DNA of 13,629 nt from an uncultured Bacillota bacterium (GCA_946546075.1 CAMNNV010000020.1:1-13629); one strand, 5' to 3'. Positions 1-6,515 are shown, counted from the first letter of the stretch. Made by a program: numbers and translations. The notes: generated by a model not told the origin, from the letters alone.

Positions 1-2
1 AC

Positions 3-278
3 AACAAACGGATCGAGTTCATATTGGATTTCCAGGGACTCAAGGGAGAATACCAGGCGTTGAGGTACAGACTGTCCAAGTCGGGTCTGATCAGACAGAT
101 GAGTATGTCTGCCGGCATCAAAGGGGTGCTGGATGGCAGAGAGCGTCTCAAACGAGAACTTGAAGCGGAGCCAACAGTATATAAGGTCAATTATACAAGT
201 ACAGGAGGCTTCCGGATCAGGTCTGCATTCGATGGACTAGGAATAGAAATGATCCTGCTGAGTAAAACAAACAACTGA
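3..278 (+). CDS. C-terminal fragment of an unrecognised protein
   Basis: The reading frame is open from the first complete codon of the window and stops with TGA at 276-278, giving 91 residues of a protein whose N-terminus lies outside the window. A TTG at 24 is in frame but has no clear ribosome binding site, and the frame continues upstream of it, so I treat the whole stretch as a 3' fragment rather than a small gene. The piece is soluble and basic in its first half (GLKGEYQALRYRLSK, then GRERLKRELE) and more hydrophobic at the end (GLGIEMILLSK). I do not recognise the family. A terminator follows eight bases after the stop. Confidence 0.55.
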   Translation, partial: NKRIEFILDFQGLKGEYQALRYRLSKSGLIRQMSMSAGIKGVLDGRERLKRELEAEPTVYKVNYTSTGGFRIRSAFDGLGIEMILLSKTNN

Positions 279-285
279 TAGATGA

Positions 286-316
286 AAGGGACTGTCACAC
301 GACAGTCCCTTCTTTC
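286..316. terminator. Bidirectional intrinsic terminator between convergent genes
   Basis: An 11-bp perfect stem, AAGGGACTGTC (286-296) with GACAGTCCCTT (301-311), has an ACAC loop and is followed by the T-rich TTCTTTC on the plus strand. It ends the gene finishing at 278. Read on the minus strand the same hairpin is followed by TTTCATCTAT, so it can also serve the HMA gene that ends at 350. Confidence 0.8.
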
Positions 317-349
317 ATGAGTGAGTATATAAATATACATGAAAAACAG

Positions 350-721
350 TTACGATACTTTGAATCCGGTCAGTTTGTACTGGTTCTTCGCAAGAGCCGC
401 TGAGAACTGCCCTTCGGTCATCTCTGATTTGCAGAGGACGGATGCCTGATTGCGGCCAAGATCGACGTTTGACCATACCCCATCCATTGAATTCAACTCA
501 TTTTCTACTGTTCTTGCGCAATTGGAGCAGTGCATGCCTGATATGGAAAGCGTGTAGTGATAAGGATAGTGTGACTTATCGGTATCTTCAACTTTCTTCA
601 CACTGCGAACTTCCGGAGTGCCGCAGCAGCTGGAGGATGCTTTGCCCCTGAACTTCTGGATCGTTCTGTAAATGGCGAATGCTACGAGTGCAGCTGCACA
701 TATGATGATTACTGCTGTCAT
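350..721 (-). CDS. Membrane-anchored heavy-metal-associated (HMA) domain protein
   Basis: This is a 123-residue protein. Residues 2-19 form one hydrophobic segment (TAVIIICAAALVAFAIYR) that should act as an uncleaved N-terminal anchor. A basic stretch and a vicinal cysteine pair CCG (Cys32-Cys33) follow. Residues ~55-123 are an HMA domain with the metal-binding loop GMHCSNC (Cys65, Cys68). HMA domains bind Cu(I), Zn or similar soft metals through this CxxC and occur in copper chaperones and P-type ATPases. Here the domain is tethered to the membrane and has no ATPase partner. The start is supported by AGAAGG (730-735 on the complement), eight bases upstream. The gene diverges from feoA and has a palindromic operator over its predicted -10, so coregulation with iron uptake is likely. 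Substrate and function are not established; metal delivery or redox assistance to the Feo system is inference. Confidence 0.85.
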   Translation of the reverse strand: MTAVIIICAAALVAFAIYRTIQKFRGKASSSCCGTPEVRSVKKVEDTDKSHYPYHYTLSISGMHCSNCARTVENELNSMDGVWSNVDLGRNQASVLCKSEMTEGQFSAALAKNQYKLTGFKVS

Positions 722-751
722 TGTGAAAACCTTCTTTCTGTGATTCTATCC

Positions 752-775
752 ATAGGTTAGCACTGGCTAACCTAT
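752..775. promoter_or_regulatory. Palindromic operator, probably DtxR/IdeR type (HMA side)
   Basis: Two perfect 10-base arms, ATAGGTTAGC (752-761) and GCTAACCTAT (766-775), flank the four-base centre ACTG. The core reads GGTTAG-N6-CTAACC (755-772). The half site (A/T)TAGGTTAG resembles half of the known DtxR/IdeR iron box, but the classical box has a single base between the GGTTAG and CTAACC halves, whereas six separate them here. The site covers the predicted -10 of the HMA gene. The binding protein is not encoded in the window. Confidence 0.7.
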
Positions 776-782
776 TTGTCAA
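754..782 (-). promoter_or_regulatory. Predicted promoter of the HMA gene
   Basis: On the minus strand, TTGACA (782-777) is followed after 17 bases by TAACCT (759-754). The -35 is perfect. The -10 is weak but keeps the key first, second and last bases. The -10 lies inside the left arm of the 752-775 palindrome, so a protein bound there would block polymerase. Confidence 0.5.
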
Positions 783-821
783 AGAGAAAATATCATGCTG
801 CCTGTTTTTTCGACAATCGCC

Positions 822-850
822 TTGACAAGCATCGGTTAGTTGTGTATAAC
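822..850 (+). promoter_or_regulatory. Predicted sigma-A promoter of feoAB
   Basis: TTGACA (822-827), a 17-base spacer and TATAAC (845-850) make a near-consensus promoter. Transcription should start near 857, inside the palindrome at 855-876. The degenerate operator copy at 834-851 overlaps the spacer and the -10. Confidence 0.75.
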
Positions 851-851
851 T
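834..851. promoter_or_regulatory. Degenerate operator copy over the feo -10
   Basis: GGTTAG (834-839) is followed after six bases by ATAACT (846-851). This is the same half-site spacing as the two perfect palindromes, with two mismatches in the right half. Its centre is 23 bases from the centre of the 855-876 palindrome, about two helical turns. It may be a weak second site that permits cooperative binding. Confidence 0.4.
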
Positions 852-854
852 ATA

Positions 855-876
855 TTGGTTAGAGTTGTCTAACCAA
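855..876. promoter_or_regulatory. Palindromic operator, probably DtxR/IdeR type (feoA side)
   Basis: Perfect nine-base arms TTGGTTAGA (855-863) and TCTAACCAA (868-876) flank GTTG. The core GGTTAG-N6-CTAACC (857-874) matches the operator at 752-775 in both halves and in spacing. It sits on the predicted transcription start of feoAB, a typical repressor position. Repression when iron or manganese is sufficient is inferred from the half site and from the genes controlled. Confidence 0.7.
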
Positions 877-926
877 CGTGCGGTCTCGATGATCGCTGAG
901 AGGTTTGTATGAGTGGAGGGACAGCT

Positions 927-1151
927 ATGGAAGAGAAAAGGACACTTTTAGAAGGTCAGCCGGGCGAGACTTACATCGTTCAGGACATCAATACAGAGGA
1001 CGAAGAAATGAATGCATTTCTGTTCCGACTTGGATGTTACAGCGGTGAGCCGGTCACACTGATCTCAAAGAAAAAGAAGAGTTGTATCGTGGTTATCAAA
1101 GATGGAAGATACAATCTGGATCAGCAGCTTGCAGAAGCGATCCTGATCTAG
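927..1151 (+). CDS. feoA: Ferrous iron transport protein A
   Basis: A 74-residue cytoplasmic protein with the SH3-like FeoA fold: PGETYIVQDI near the start, the FLFRLGCYSGEPVTLI core, and a closing segment ILI after the GRYNLDQQLAEA helix. FeoA is an accessory subunit of the FeoB ferrous iron channel and is needed for uptake in several bacteria. I chose ATG 927 because GGAGGG (915-920) lies six bases upstream; an in-frame ATG at 909 would add six residues and has only GAGAGG before it. The gene is the first of the feo operon, 84 bases ahead of feoB, and its promoter carries the palindromic operators. FeoA-domain regulators are also known, but the small size and position favour the transport subunit. 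Confidence 0.9.
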   Translation: MEEKRTLLEGQPGETYIVQDINTEDEEMNAFLFRLGCYSGEPVTLISKKKKSCIVVIKDGRYNLDQQLAEAILI

Positions 1152-1235
1152 GGAAGACACGTCAAAACAACAGCCCCTTAGAGGGACGGTTTGAGAAATC
1201 ATAAAGATAATATTTTGTAGAAGGAGTAATTTTTT

Positions 1236-3245
1236 ATGAGAATCGCATTTGCCGGTAACCCGAATAGTGGTAAGACAACAATGTATAATGCACTTACCGG
1301 GTTAAATGAGAAAGTTGGTAACTGGGCCGGAGTTACCGTTGGTAAGAAGGAAGCTCCGTTCAAAAAGGAGTTTGGCGGAGAGGACATGATCGCAGTAGAC
1401 CTTCCTGGTGCTTACTCCATGTCACCATTCACCCCTGAAGAAGGTATCACAAGTGAATACGTTCGCGAAGAGCATCCTGACGCGATCATCAATATCGTTG
1501 ATGCGACAAATCTCAGCAGGAGCCTGTTCTTCACGACACAGCTTCTGGAGCTTGGAGTTCCTGTAGTCGTTGCTCTGAACAAGAGCGATATCAACGAGAA
1601 GGACGGCACGACCATCGATGTAGAGAAACTGGAAGCTAAACTCGGATGCCCTGTAATCAAGACCGTTTCCACAGACAAGGGAGACAATGGTCTTGCTCAG
1701 GTGGCAGCAAAGGCTGCAGAGCTCAATGGCAAAGGCCAGAAGGCACCATACATGCAGGCAGAGATCGATCTGCAGGACAAGGCTGCTGTAGATGCAGAAG
1801 ACCGTAAGCGTTTCGCTTTCGTAAACGATATCGTAAAGGAAGTAGAAGTTCGTAGGGCTGCATCATCACAGACGACGAAGTCCGATAAACTGGATGCTGT
1901 ACTGACGAATCCGATTTCCGGACTGATCATTTTCGCAGCAGTTATGTGGTGCGTATTCGCTATTTCACAGACATATCTGGGAACTTGGATCGCAGACTGG
2001 CTCGTAGGCTGGATCGAGACATTCCAGGGATTCGTTGCAGGCGCTATGGAAAGTGCTCCTCCTGTTCTGGGAACGATCATCGCAGATGGTATCATCGGCG
2101 GTGTCGGAGCTGTAGTAGGATTCCTGCCACTGGTAATGGTCATGTTCTTCCTGATCTCACTTCTGGAAGACTGCGGTTATATGGCACGTGTAAGTGCTGT
2201 GCTTGACCCGCTCTTCAAGAGAGTTGGTCTCTCAGGCAAGTCCGTTATTCCTATCATCATCGGAACTGGATGCGGCGTTCCTGGAATCATGGGTACTAGA
2301 ACGATCCGTGATGAAAGAGAAAGAAGAGCAACTGCGATGCTGACAACCTTCATCCCTTGTGGAGCGAAGATCCCTGTCATCGCACTGTTCGCCGGCGCAT
2401 TCTTTGCAGGAGCAGGCTGGGTAACATTCATCAGCTATTTCTCCGGTATCGTACTCATTTTCCTGGGCGCACTTCTGATCAAAGTCGTCACAGGTGCTAA
2501 ATTCAGAAAGTCATTCTTCATCATGGAGATGCCGCAGTGGAAGGTTCCAAGCCTTAAGAGAGCATTCTGGTCCATGATGGAACGTGCTAAGGCTTACATC
2601 GTCAAGGCTGCGACCATCATCCTGGTCTGCAACCTGGTAGTACAGCTGATGCAGACATACAACTGGCAGTTCCAGGTCGTTCCGGAAGGAATGGAAAACA
2701 CTTCGATCCTGGCAACACTTGCTACACCGTTCGCAGTACTGCTCGTACCTCTCGGATTCGGAGCATGGCAGCTGGCAGCAGCAGCGATCACAGGATTCAT
2801 CGCAAAGGAAAACGTTGTTGGTACTCTGGCAGTCGTTTACGGACTGACGAGATTCATCGATACGGAAGAGCTGGCAATGACAGGTGGTGCAAGCGACGTG
2901 GCTATGACAATGGGACTTACCGGTGTAACAGCACTGTCCTATCTGTTCTTCAACCTGTTCACACCTCCATGCTTTGCAGCAATCGGTGCTATGAACTCCG
3001 AGATGCAGAGCAAGGGCTGGCTGTGGAGTGCTATTGGACTTCAGCTCTGTGTTGGTTACACCGTTGCATTCCTCATCAACCAGGTCGGAACTCTCATTAC
3101 AGAGGGTCATTTCGCAGCTGGATTCCTGCCGGGACTGATCGCTATCCTGGTAATGGTATGCGTAGTAGTGATGATCTCAAGAAAGATCCACGCACACTTC
3201 AACGAGAAGTACGAACTTCACAAGACTGCAGCAGCAAACGCTTGA
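1236..3245 (+). CDS. feoB: Ferrous iron transporter B (GTPase-gated membrane permease)
   Basis: A 669-residue protein, close to the usual FeoB size, that imports Fe(II) across the cytoplasmic membrane. The N-terminal G domain shows G1 GNPNSGKT (7-14), G3 DLPG (55-58), G4 NKSD (115-118) and a G5-like VSTDKG near 144. A helical linker follows at about 175-220, then a membrane domain of many hydrophobic segments from ~227 to ~655. Its two Gate motifs contain GCGVP (345-349) and IPCGAKIP (373-380), with the conserved cysteines of the family. The start is set by AGAAGGAG (1218-1225). It follows feoA and precedes a small FeoB-associated protein, with no terminator between them, so all three are probably one transcript. 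The sequence looks intact. Confidence 0.97.
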   Translation: MRIAFAGNPNSGKTTMYNALTGLNEKVGNWAGVTVGKKEAPFKKEFGGEDMIAVDLPGAYSMSPFTPEEGITSEYVREEHPDAIINIVDATNLSRSLFFTTQLLELGVPVVVALNKSDINEKDGTTIDVEKLEAKLGCPVIKTVSTDKGDNGLAQVAAKAAELNGKGQKAPYMQAEIDLQDKAAVDAEDRKRFAFVNDIVKEVEVRRAASSQTTKSDKLDAVLTNPISGLIIFAAVMWCVFAISQTYLGTWIADWLVGWIETFQGFVAGAMESAPPVLGTIIADGIIGGVGAVVGFLPLVMVMFFLISLLEDCGYMARVSAVLDPLFKRVGLSGKSVIPIIIGTGCGVPGIMGTRTIRDERERRATAMLTTFIPCGAKIPVIALFAGAFFAGAGWVTFISYFSGIVLIFLGALLIKVVTGAKFRKSFFIMEMPQWKVPSLKRAFWSMMERAKAYIVKAATIILVCNLVVQLMQTYNWQFQVVPEGMENTSILATLATPFAVLLVPLGFGAWQLAAAAITGFIAKENVVGTLAVVYGLTRFIDTEELAMTGGASDVAMTMGLTGVTALSYLFFNLFTPPCFAAIGAMNSEMQSKGWLWSAIGLQLCVGYTVAFLINQVGTLITEGHFAAGFLPGLIAILVMVCVVVMISRKIHAHFNEKYELHKTAAANA

Positions 3246-3271
3246 TTGCATCATACGAAGTAACGTATAAT
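3242..3271 (+). promoter_or_regulatory. Possible internal promoter before the FeoB-associated gene
   Basis: TTGATT (3242-3247), overlapping the feoB stop codon, and a perfect TATAAT (3266-3271) are 18 bases apart. This could add extra transcription of the small downstream gene. The -35 is only four of six and no operator is visible, so it may be chance. Confidence 0.3.
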
Positions 3272-3298
3272 CAGTACTGAAAGAAAGGAGGCCGGGCC

Positions 3299-3460
3299 AT
3301 GAATATGCCTACGATAATCGGGACGCTGGCGCTGATCTGCGTCGTATTCCTGGCGGTAAGATACATCGTCAAAGAGAAGAAACGCGGCAATAAATGCATC
3401 GGGTGCCCATATGCAGGAGCATGTGAGAAACACACTACCGATCATGGCTGCGGATCCTGA
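3299..3460 (+). CDS. FeoB-associated Cys-rich membrane protein
   Basis: A 53-residue protein beginning MNMPTIIGTLALICVVF. One transmembrane segment (residues ~5-22) is followed by a basic KEKKRGNK stretch and a cysteine-rich tail, CIGCPYAGAC then HGCGS (Cys33, Cys36, Cys42, Cys51). This matches the small FeoB-associated Cys-rich family found after feoB in many Firmicutes. The tail should lie on the cytoplasmic side, given the positive residues after the membrane segment, and could bind iron or another metal. AAAGGAGG (3284-3291) seven bases before the ATG gives it one of the best ribosome binding sites in the window. Its role in Feo transport is unproven in general; involvement is inferred from constant linkage. 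Confidence 0.9.
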   Translation: MNMPTIIGTLALICVVFLAVRYIVKEKKRGNKCIGCPYAGACEKHTTDHGCGS

Positions 3461-3485
3461 TCATAATAAAGAAATGAATACATAC

Positions 3486-3518
3486 GAGAGCTGTCACCTT
3501 GACAGCTCTCTTTGTTTT
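3486..3518 (+). terminator. Intrinsic terminator of the feo operon
   Basis: A perfect 10-bp stem, GAGAGCTGTC (3486-3495) with GACAGCTCTC (3501-3510), has a five-base loop and is followed by TTTGTTTT. It lies 26 bases past the last gene of the cluster. Confidence 0.88.
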
Positions 3519-3520
3519 GG

Positions 3521-3549
3521 TAGACTGGAGACTGTTTTATTGGTATAAT
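3521..3549 (+). promoter_or_regulatory. Predicted promoter of the GDT1-aminotransferase-yerB operon
   Basis: TAGACT (3521-3526), 17 bases, then TATAAT (3544-3549). TGG directly before the -10 makes it an extended -10 promoter. Transcription should start near 3556, leaving a leader of about 36 bases, too short for a riboswitch such as the Mn-sensing yybP-ykoY type. Confidence 0.7.
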
Positions 3550-3591
3550 TTATATGTTGATTATCAGGAAAAGAAGGTGTGGTGAGCCAAG

Positions 3592-4287
3592 GTGGCATTT
3601 TTATTCATAAAGGTGATGTTTGCGGAATTTATTGCTGAAATGGGTGATAAAACGCAGCTTATGCTCATCGCCATGACTTCCAGATTCAAGCTTAGAGATA
3701 TTATTATCGGTACGGCGGTCGCGATCCTCGTATTGAATGGCATTGCCGTTGCGGCAGGAAGCCTCGTGGGAAGCGTAGTTCCGGAATGGCTGATCAAGCT
3801 GCTTGCGGCAGCTGCATTTCTTATTTTTGCCGTCATGTCTCTAAAGAGTGACGATGAGGAAGAAGAGGGCCGTGATACGAAACTGGGCCTTGCTCCGCTG
3901 GCGGTCTTCGTCACATTTTTTCTGGCTGAACTGGGAGATAAGACGCAGCTTACAGCAATAACCTTTGGAGCGAGTGAAGGAAGCGAAGCTGCATTTATTG
4001 TGTGGCTTGCATGTTCTGCAGGACTTTTCGCAGCGGATATCATAGGACTTCTTGTCGGATATTTTTTGGGGAGCAGACTTCCGGCAAAGGCTATGAATTA
4101 CGGAGCATTCCTGATTTTCGGCATATTTGGAATCGTTACAGCCCGCAAAGGACTGATGCTGCTTCTGGGAGAGGGGAACCCATACGTTACGGGAGCGGTT
4201 GCAGGCATCGCAGTCTGTTTTGCAGCCGTAAGTTTAGTAAGATGGATCCTGATAAACAGGAGCAATAGAGAAAAGAATGATAGATAG
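3592..4287 (+). CDS. GDT1/UPF0016 (TMEM165-type) cation transporter
   Basis: A 231-residue membrane protein with two homologous halves, each with the family signature E-x-G-D-K-T-Q: EMGDKTQ (16-22) and ELGDKTQ (113-119). About six hydrophobic segments are visible (roughly 4-25, 36-56, 67-84, 101-125, 135-160, 171-192), with a seventh near 200-220. An acidic cytoplasmic-type loop DDEEEEG (87-93) separates the halves. Bacterial and plant members move Mn2+ (manganese exporters in Vibrio and Synechocystis); yeast and human members handle Ca2+ and Mn2+. Efflux of Mn is the best guess here. I use the GTG at 3592, preceded by a weak GGTGAG (3581-3586); the in-frame ATG at 3616 would start just before the first signature and shorten the first helix. 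The reading frame overlaps the next gene by 11 bases. Confidence 0.88.
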   Translation: MAFLFIKVMFAEFIAEMGDKTQLMLIAMTSRFKLRDIIIGTAVAILVLNGIAVAAGSLVGSVVPEWLIKLLAAAAFLIFAVMSLKSDDEEEEGRDTKLGLAPLAVFVTFFLAELGDKTQLTAITFGASEGSEAAFIVWLACSAGLFAADIIGLLVGYFLGSRLPAKAMNYGAFLIFGIFGIVTARKGLMLLLGEGNPYVTGAVAGIAVCFAAVSLVRWILINRSNREKNDR

Positions 4288-5095
4288 TAAAAAAGAAAAC
4301 GAAAAGATAATAGTAAACGGCAAGCTGCGTGATGCTTCCGATTACGATCACGATACGATAACGAGCGAGTCATATGTATATGACGTTATAAGAGTGATAG
4401 ATGGTAGACCGCTTTTCGCAACGGAACATTTCGAGAGATTATGCAACTCGATAAAAGGCGTGGGCGGGACTCCGTGGTTCGATCTGACGGAGATGTGCAG
4501 GTGCATCGAGATGCTGGTGGAAGCAAACCAGGTCAGAAATGACAATGTGGAGATCATAATAGATAAGGATCCTGACTCTGATGAGGACACCGCATATTAC
4601 TTCCTGAAACATGCCTCTTATCCGGGCAAGGAAGATTACATCTCCGGTGTCGATACGGAGCTTTACAGCGCAGTCAGAGAAAATCCTCATATCAAACTGA
4701 GGAATCAGTCCCTTCGGGATGCGACAGATAAGATCATAAGCGAGAAGAACCTGTTCGAAGTCATTCTTGTGGATGGTCAGGGGTGCATCACAGAAGGGAG
4801 TAGATCAAATATCTTCCTTATTCGCGACGGCATCGTATATACATGTCATGAAGAAGGCGTGCTTCTGGGCGTAACCAGACAGAAAATATTCCAGATCTGC
4901 GAAGAGAACGATATCGAGATCATCCAGAGAGCGATACCCGCCGCATCTTTGGGAGAGTATGATGCGGGATTCATCAGCGGCACGTCGCCGAAGGTGCTTC
5001 CGATACGGCGCATCGGAGAAATTGGATTAGACGTTAATGATGCCACACTGCGGCACATTATGGAACTTTACGATAGAGAAATAGAGAGAACCTGA
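4277..5095 (+). CDS. Class IV PLP-dependent aminotransferase
   Basis: A 272-residue protein of the fold-type IV family that includes branched-chain and D-amino acid aminotransferases and aminodeoxychorismate lyase. Visible family features are SYVYDVIRVIDGRPLFATEHFERL near the N-terminus (residues 32-55), the probable PLP lysine Lys140 in HIKLRN, the cofactor-binding signature EGSRSNIF (173-180), GVTR (198-201) and GTSPKVLPIRRIGE (235-248). I cannot assign the substrate: spacing around the lysine looks more like the D-alanine/aminodeoxychorismate side than true branched-chain enzymes, and no folate, branched-chain or cell-wall genes are adjacent. Its start overlaps the transporter gene by 11 bases, so the two are probably translationally coupled. 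The yerB-like gene follows after 20 bases. Confidence 0.85.
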   Translation: MIDSKKENEKIIVNGKLRDASDYDHDTITSESYVYDVIRVIDGRPLFATEHFERLCNSIKGVGGTPWFDLTEMCRCIEMLVEANQVRNDNVEIIIDKDPDSDEDTAYYFLKHASYPGKEDYISGVDTELYSAVRENPHIKLRNQSLRDATDKIISEKNLFEVILVDGQGCITEGSRSNIFLIRDGIVYTCHEEGVLLGVTRQKIFQICEENDIEIIQRAIPAASLGEYDAGFISGTSPKVLPIRRIGEIGLDVNDATLRHIMELYDREIERT

Positions 5096-5115
5096 TTTAA
5101 GGGAGGAGGCAAAAA

Positions 5116-6348
5116 ATGAAAAAAAGACTGCTTACTATTCTTGGCATGATGGTCCTTGCTCTGACGCTGATCGTTGGAATGACCGCATGCGGATCCAGCG
5201 AGGAGGCAGAGGCCCCGCCAGAACCGGAACCTGTCTTTAACCCGCTCACAGGTGAGGAGGTAGAAAGTGTTCAGGATCTGCCGGTCAGACCTGTTATCGT
5301 TTCCATCGATAATGTAGGTGATGCTGTTCCTCAATCGAATCTGTCATACGCAGATATGATATATGAGTTCCCGGTAGAAGGACTCCAGACGAGACTTGAG
5401 GCTGTATTCTACACGAAGCATCCTGAATTCGTCGGACCTGTCAGAAGTACGAGACCTTACTTTGTCGACCTGACGAGGGAATATCAGGGCGTATTCGTAG
5501 CTTACGGATGGAGCCCGGATGCCAAGAAATATCTCCACGAGAAGCATGTGCCTTGGATCAATGGTATGGTCCACACGGATCTTTTCTACAGGGTACACGA
5601 CAAGGCTGCACCTCATAACGCTTATATCAAGTGGGAAGAAATCGAAAAGCATGCTTCGAAATCAGGAGACTGGTTCAGCGAAGATAAGCGCAAAGAAATC
5701 AGACCTTTCCGATTTGCCGGCGTGAACGAAGAGCAGGCGGACAAGGCTCTTGCAGATGAGATCGCAGAACTGGAAGCCGAAAAGCAGGCAGAAGAGCAGG
5801 CTGAAGAAGGCGCAACTACAGAAGAGACTACAGTAGCCGAAACACAGGCGTCAGAAACGACGGAAACACAGGCAGAGGAGAAGAAAGAACCTGTGAAGCC
5901 TAAACTCTGTGACGCTGTTAAATTCGACTATTCCTATTCACACTGCTCCTTCGAATATGATGCCGAGAAGGGCAACTACAAGAGATTCGTCAAGGGATCC
6001 CCTTATATCGACAAAGAATCCGAGAAGCAGATCAAGTGCAAGAACATCATCGTACAGAAGGTGTCCAGTAAGGTGCTGGATGCCAAAGGACGTCTCGATA
6101 TCGATATGTGTAAGGGCGGCAAGGCGCTCCTCTTCACAGACGGCAAAGTCATCAAGGGAACATGGACAAGATCAGACCTTGATCACAGAACTGTATTCAT
6201 GGACAAGAACGGGGAACAGTTCACACTGACTCCGGGCAAGACATGGGTAGAAGTCGTAGACCAGAACTGCAAGGTTTCCTACGATGCGAAGGAAATGCCG
6301 GAAGAGACAGAAGCTGCAGACGAGTCTGCAGAAACGGAAGCAGAATAA
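5116..6348 (+). CDS. YerB-like DUF3048 lipoprotein
   Basis: A 410-residue exported lipoprotein. The signal sequence MKKRLLTILGMMVLALTLIVGMTAC ends in a lipobox-like MTAC, with Cys25 as the lipidation site. The DUF3048 N-terminal domain (about 40-200) shows RPVIVSIDN (58-66), the hallmark GPVRSTRPYF (107-116) and HDKAAPHNAY (161-170). The C-terminal DUF3048 domain spans about 265-390, including KGTWTRSDLDHRTVF (347-361). Between them, residues ~207-262 are a low-complexity linker rich in Ala, Glu, Gln and Thr; a similar acidic tail ends the protein. YerB of Bacillus subtilis has no settled function. AGGAGG (5104-5109) lies six bases before the ATG. It is the last gene of a three-gene run that ends at a strong terminator. 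Confidence 0.9.
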   Translation: MKKRLLTILGMMVLALTLIVGMTACGSSEEAEAPPEPEPVFNPLTGEEVESVQDLPVRPVIVSIDNVGDAVPQSNLSYADMIYEFPVEGLQTRLEAVFYTKHPEFVGPVRSTRPYFVDLTREYQGVFVAYGWSPDAKKYLHEKHVPWINGMVHTDLFYRVHDKAAPHNAYIKWEEIEKHASKSGDWFSEDKRKEIRPFRFAGVNEEQADKALADEIAELEAEKQAEEQAEEGATTEETTVAETQASETTETQAEEKKEPVKPKLCDAVKFDYSYSHCSFEYDAEKGNYKRFVKGSPYIDKESEKQIKCKNIIVQKVSSKVLDAKGRLDIDMCKGGKALLFTDGKVIKGTWTRSDLDHRTVFMDKNGEQFTLTPGKTWVEVVDQNCKVSYDAKEMPEETEAADESAETEAE

Positions 6349-6365
6349 AGCAGGATAATAACGGG

Positions 6366-6399
6366 TGGCTGTTGCAATGATGCAGCAGCCATTCTTTTT
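6366..6399 (+). terminator. Intrinsic terminator after the yerB-like gene
   Basis: TGGCTGTTGCA (6366-6376) pairs with TGCAGCAGCCA (6381-6391), with one G-T wobble and the loop ATGA, followed by TTCTTTTT. The 11-bp stem and T tract make a convincing terminator. Confidence 0.88.
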
Positions 6400-6438
6400 G
6401 TGAAATGAATGATGTAAATAAATATTTTTACAGGTGTC

Positions 6439-6467
6439 TTGTCAGCCTTGCAAGTTTGTGTTAGTAT
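6439..6467 (+). promoter_or_regulatory. Predicted promoter of the nad operon
   Basis: TTGTCA (6439-6444) and TAGTAT (6462-6467) are 17 bases apart; the start would be near 6474, giving a leader of about 95 bases. The sequence ACAGGTGTCTTG (6430-6441) overlaps the -35 and resembles what I recall of NiaR operators in Firmicutes, but I cannot verify the match and it is not a clear palindrome here. TTGACA at 6507-6512 has no good -10 at normal spacing. Confidence 0.5.
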
Positions 6468-6515
6468 ACATCTGAATAAAACTGACGGATGTTTGATACA
6501 TTCGGCTTGACATCC
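6468..6515 (+). repeat. Alternating ACATC/GATGT elements in the nadA leader
   Basis: ACATC (6468-6472), GATGT (6488-6492) and ACATC (6510-6514) alternate in orientation at intervals of 20 and 22 bases, close to two helical turns. The second pair extends to GGATGT/ACATCC. In DNA this could be an operator array for the NiaR protein encoded at the end of the operon. In RNA the middle element could pair with either neighbour, giving two mutually exclusive stems. Both readings are inference. Confidence 0.4.

Noticed and set aside
24..278. A complete small gene starting at TTG 24
   Set aside because: The frame is open back to the window edge and there is no clear ribosome binding site before the TTG, so it is better read as a 3' fragment.
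909..926. ATG 909 as the feoA start
   Set aside because: The GGAGGG at 915-920 is well spaced for ATG 927 and lies inside the coding region if 909 is used; only a weak GAGAGG precedes 909.
1152..1235. A terminator or attenuator between feoA and feoB
   Set aside because: Only a weak imperfect pairing (CCCT/AGGG with flanking TCAAA/TTTGA) is visible and it lacks a T tract.
2511..3110. A 199-codon minus-strand frame rich in Cys and Ser opposite feoB
   Set aside because: The cysteine richness comes from reading feoB codons for Ala and Leu backwards; there is no start signal or domain.
3550..3591. A manganese (yybP-ykoY) riboswitch before the GDT1 transporter gene
   Set aside because: The predicted leader is under 40 bases, far too short, and none of the expected helices is visible.
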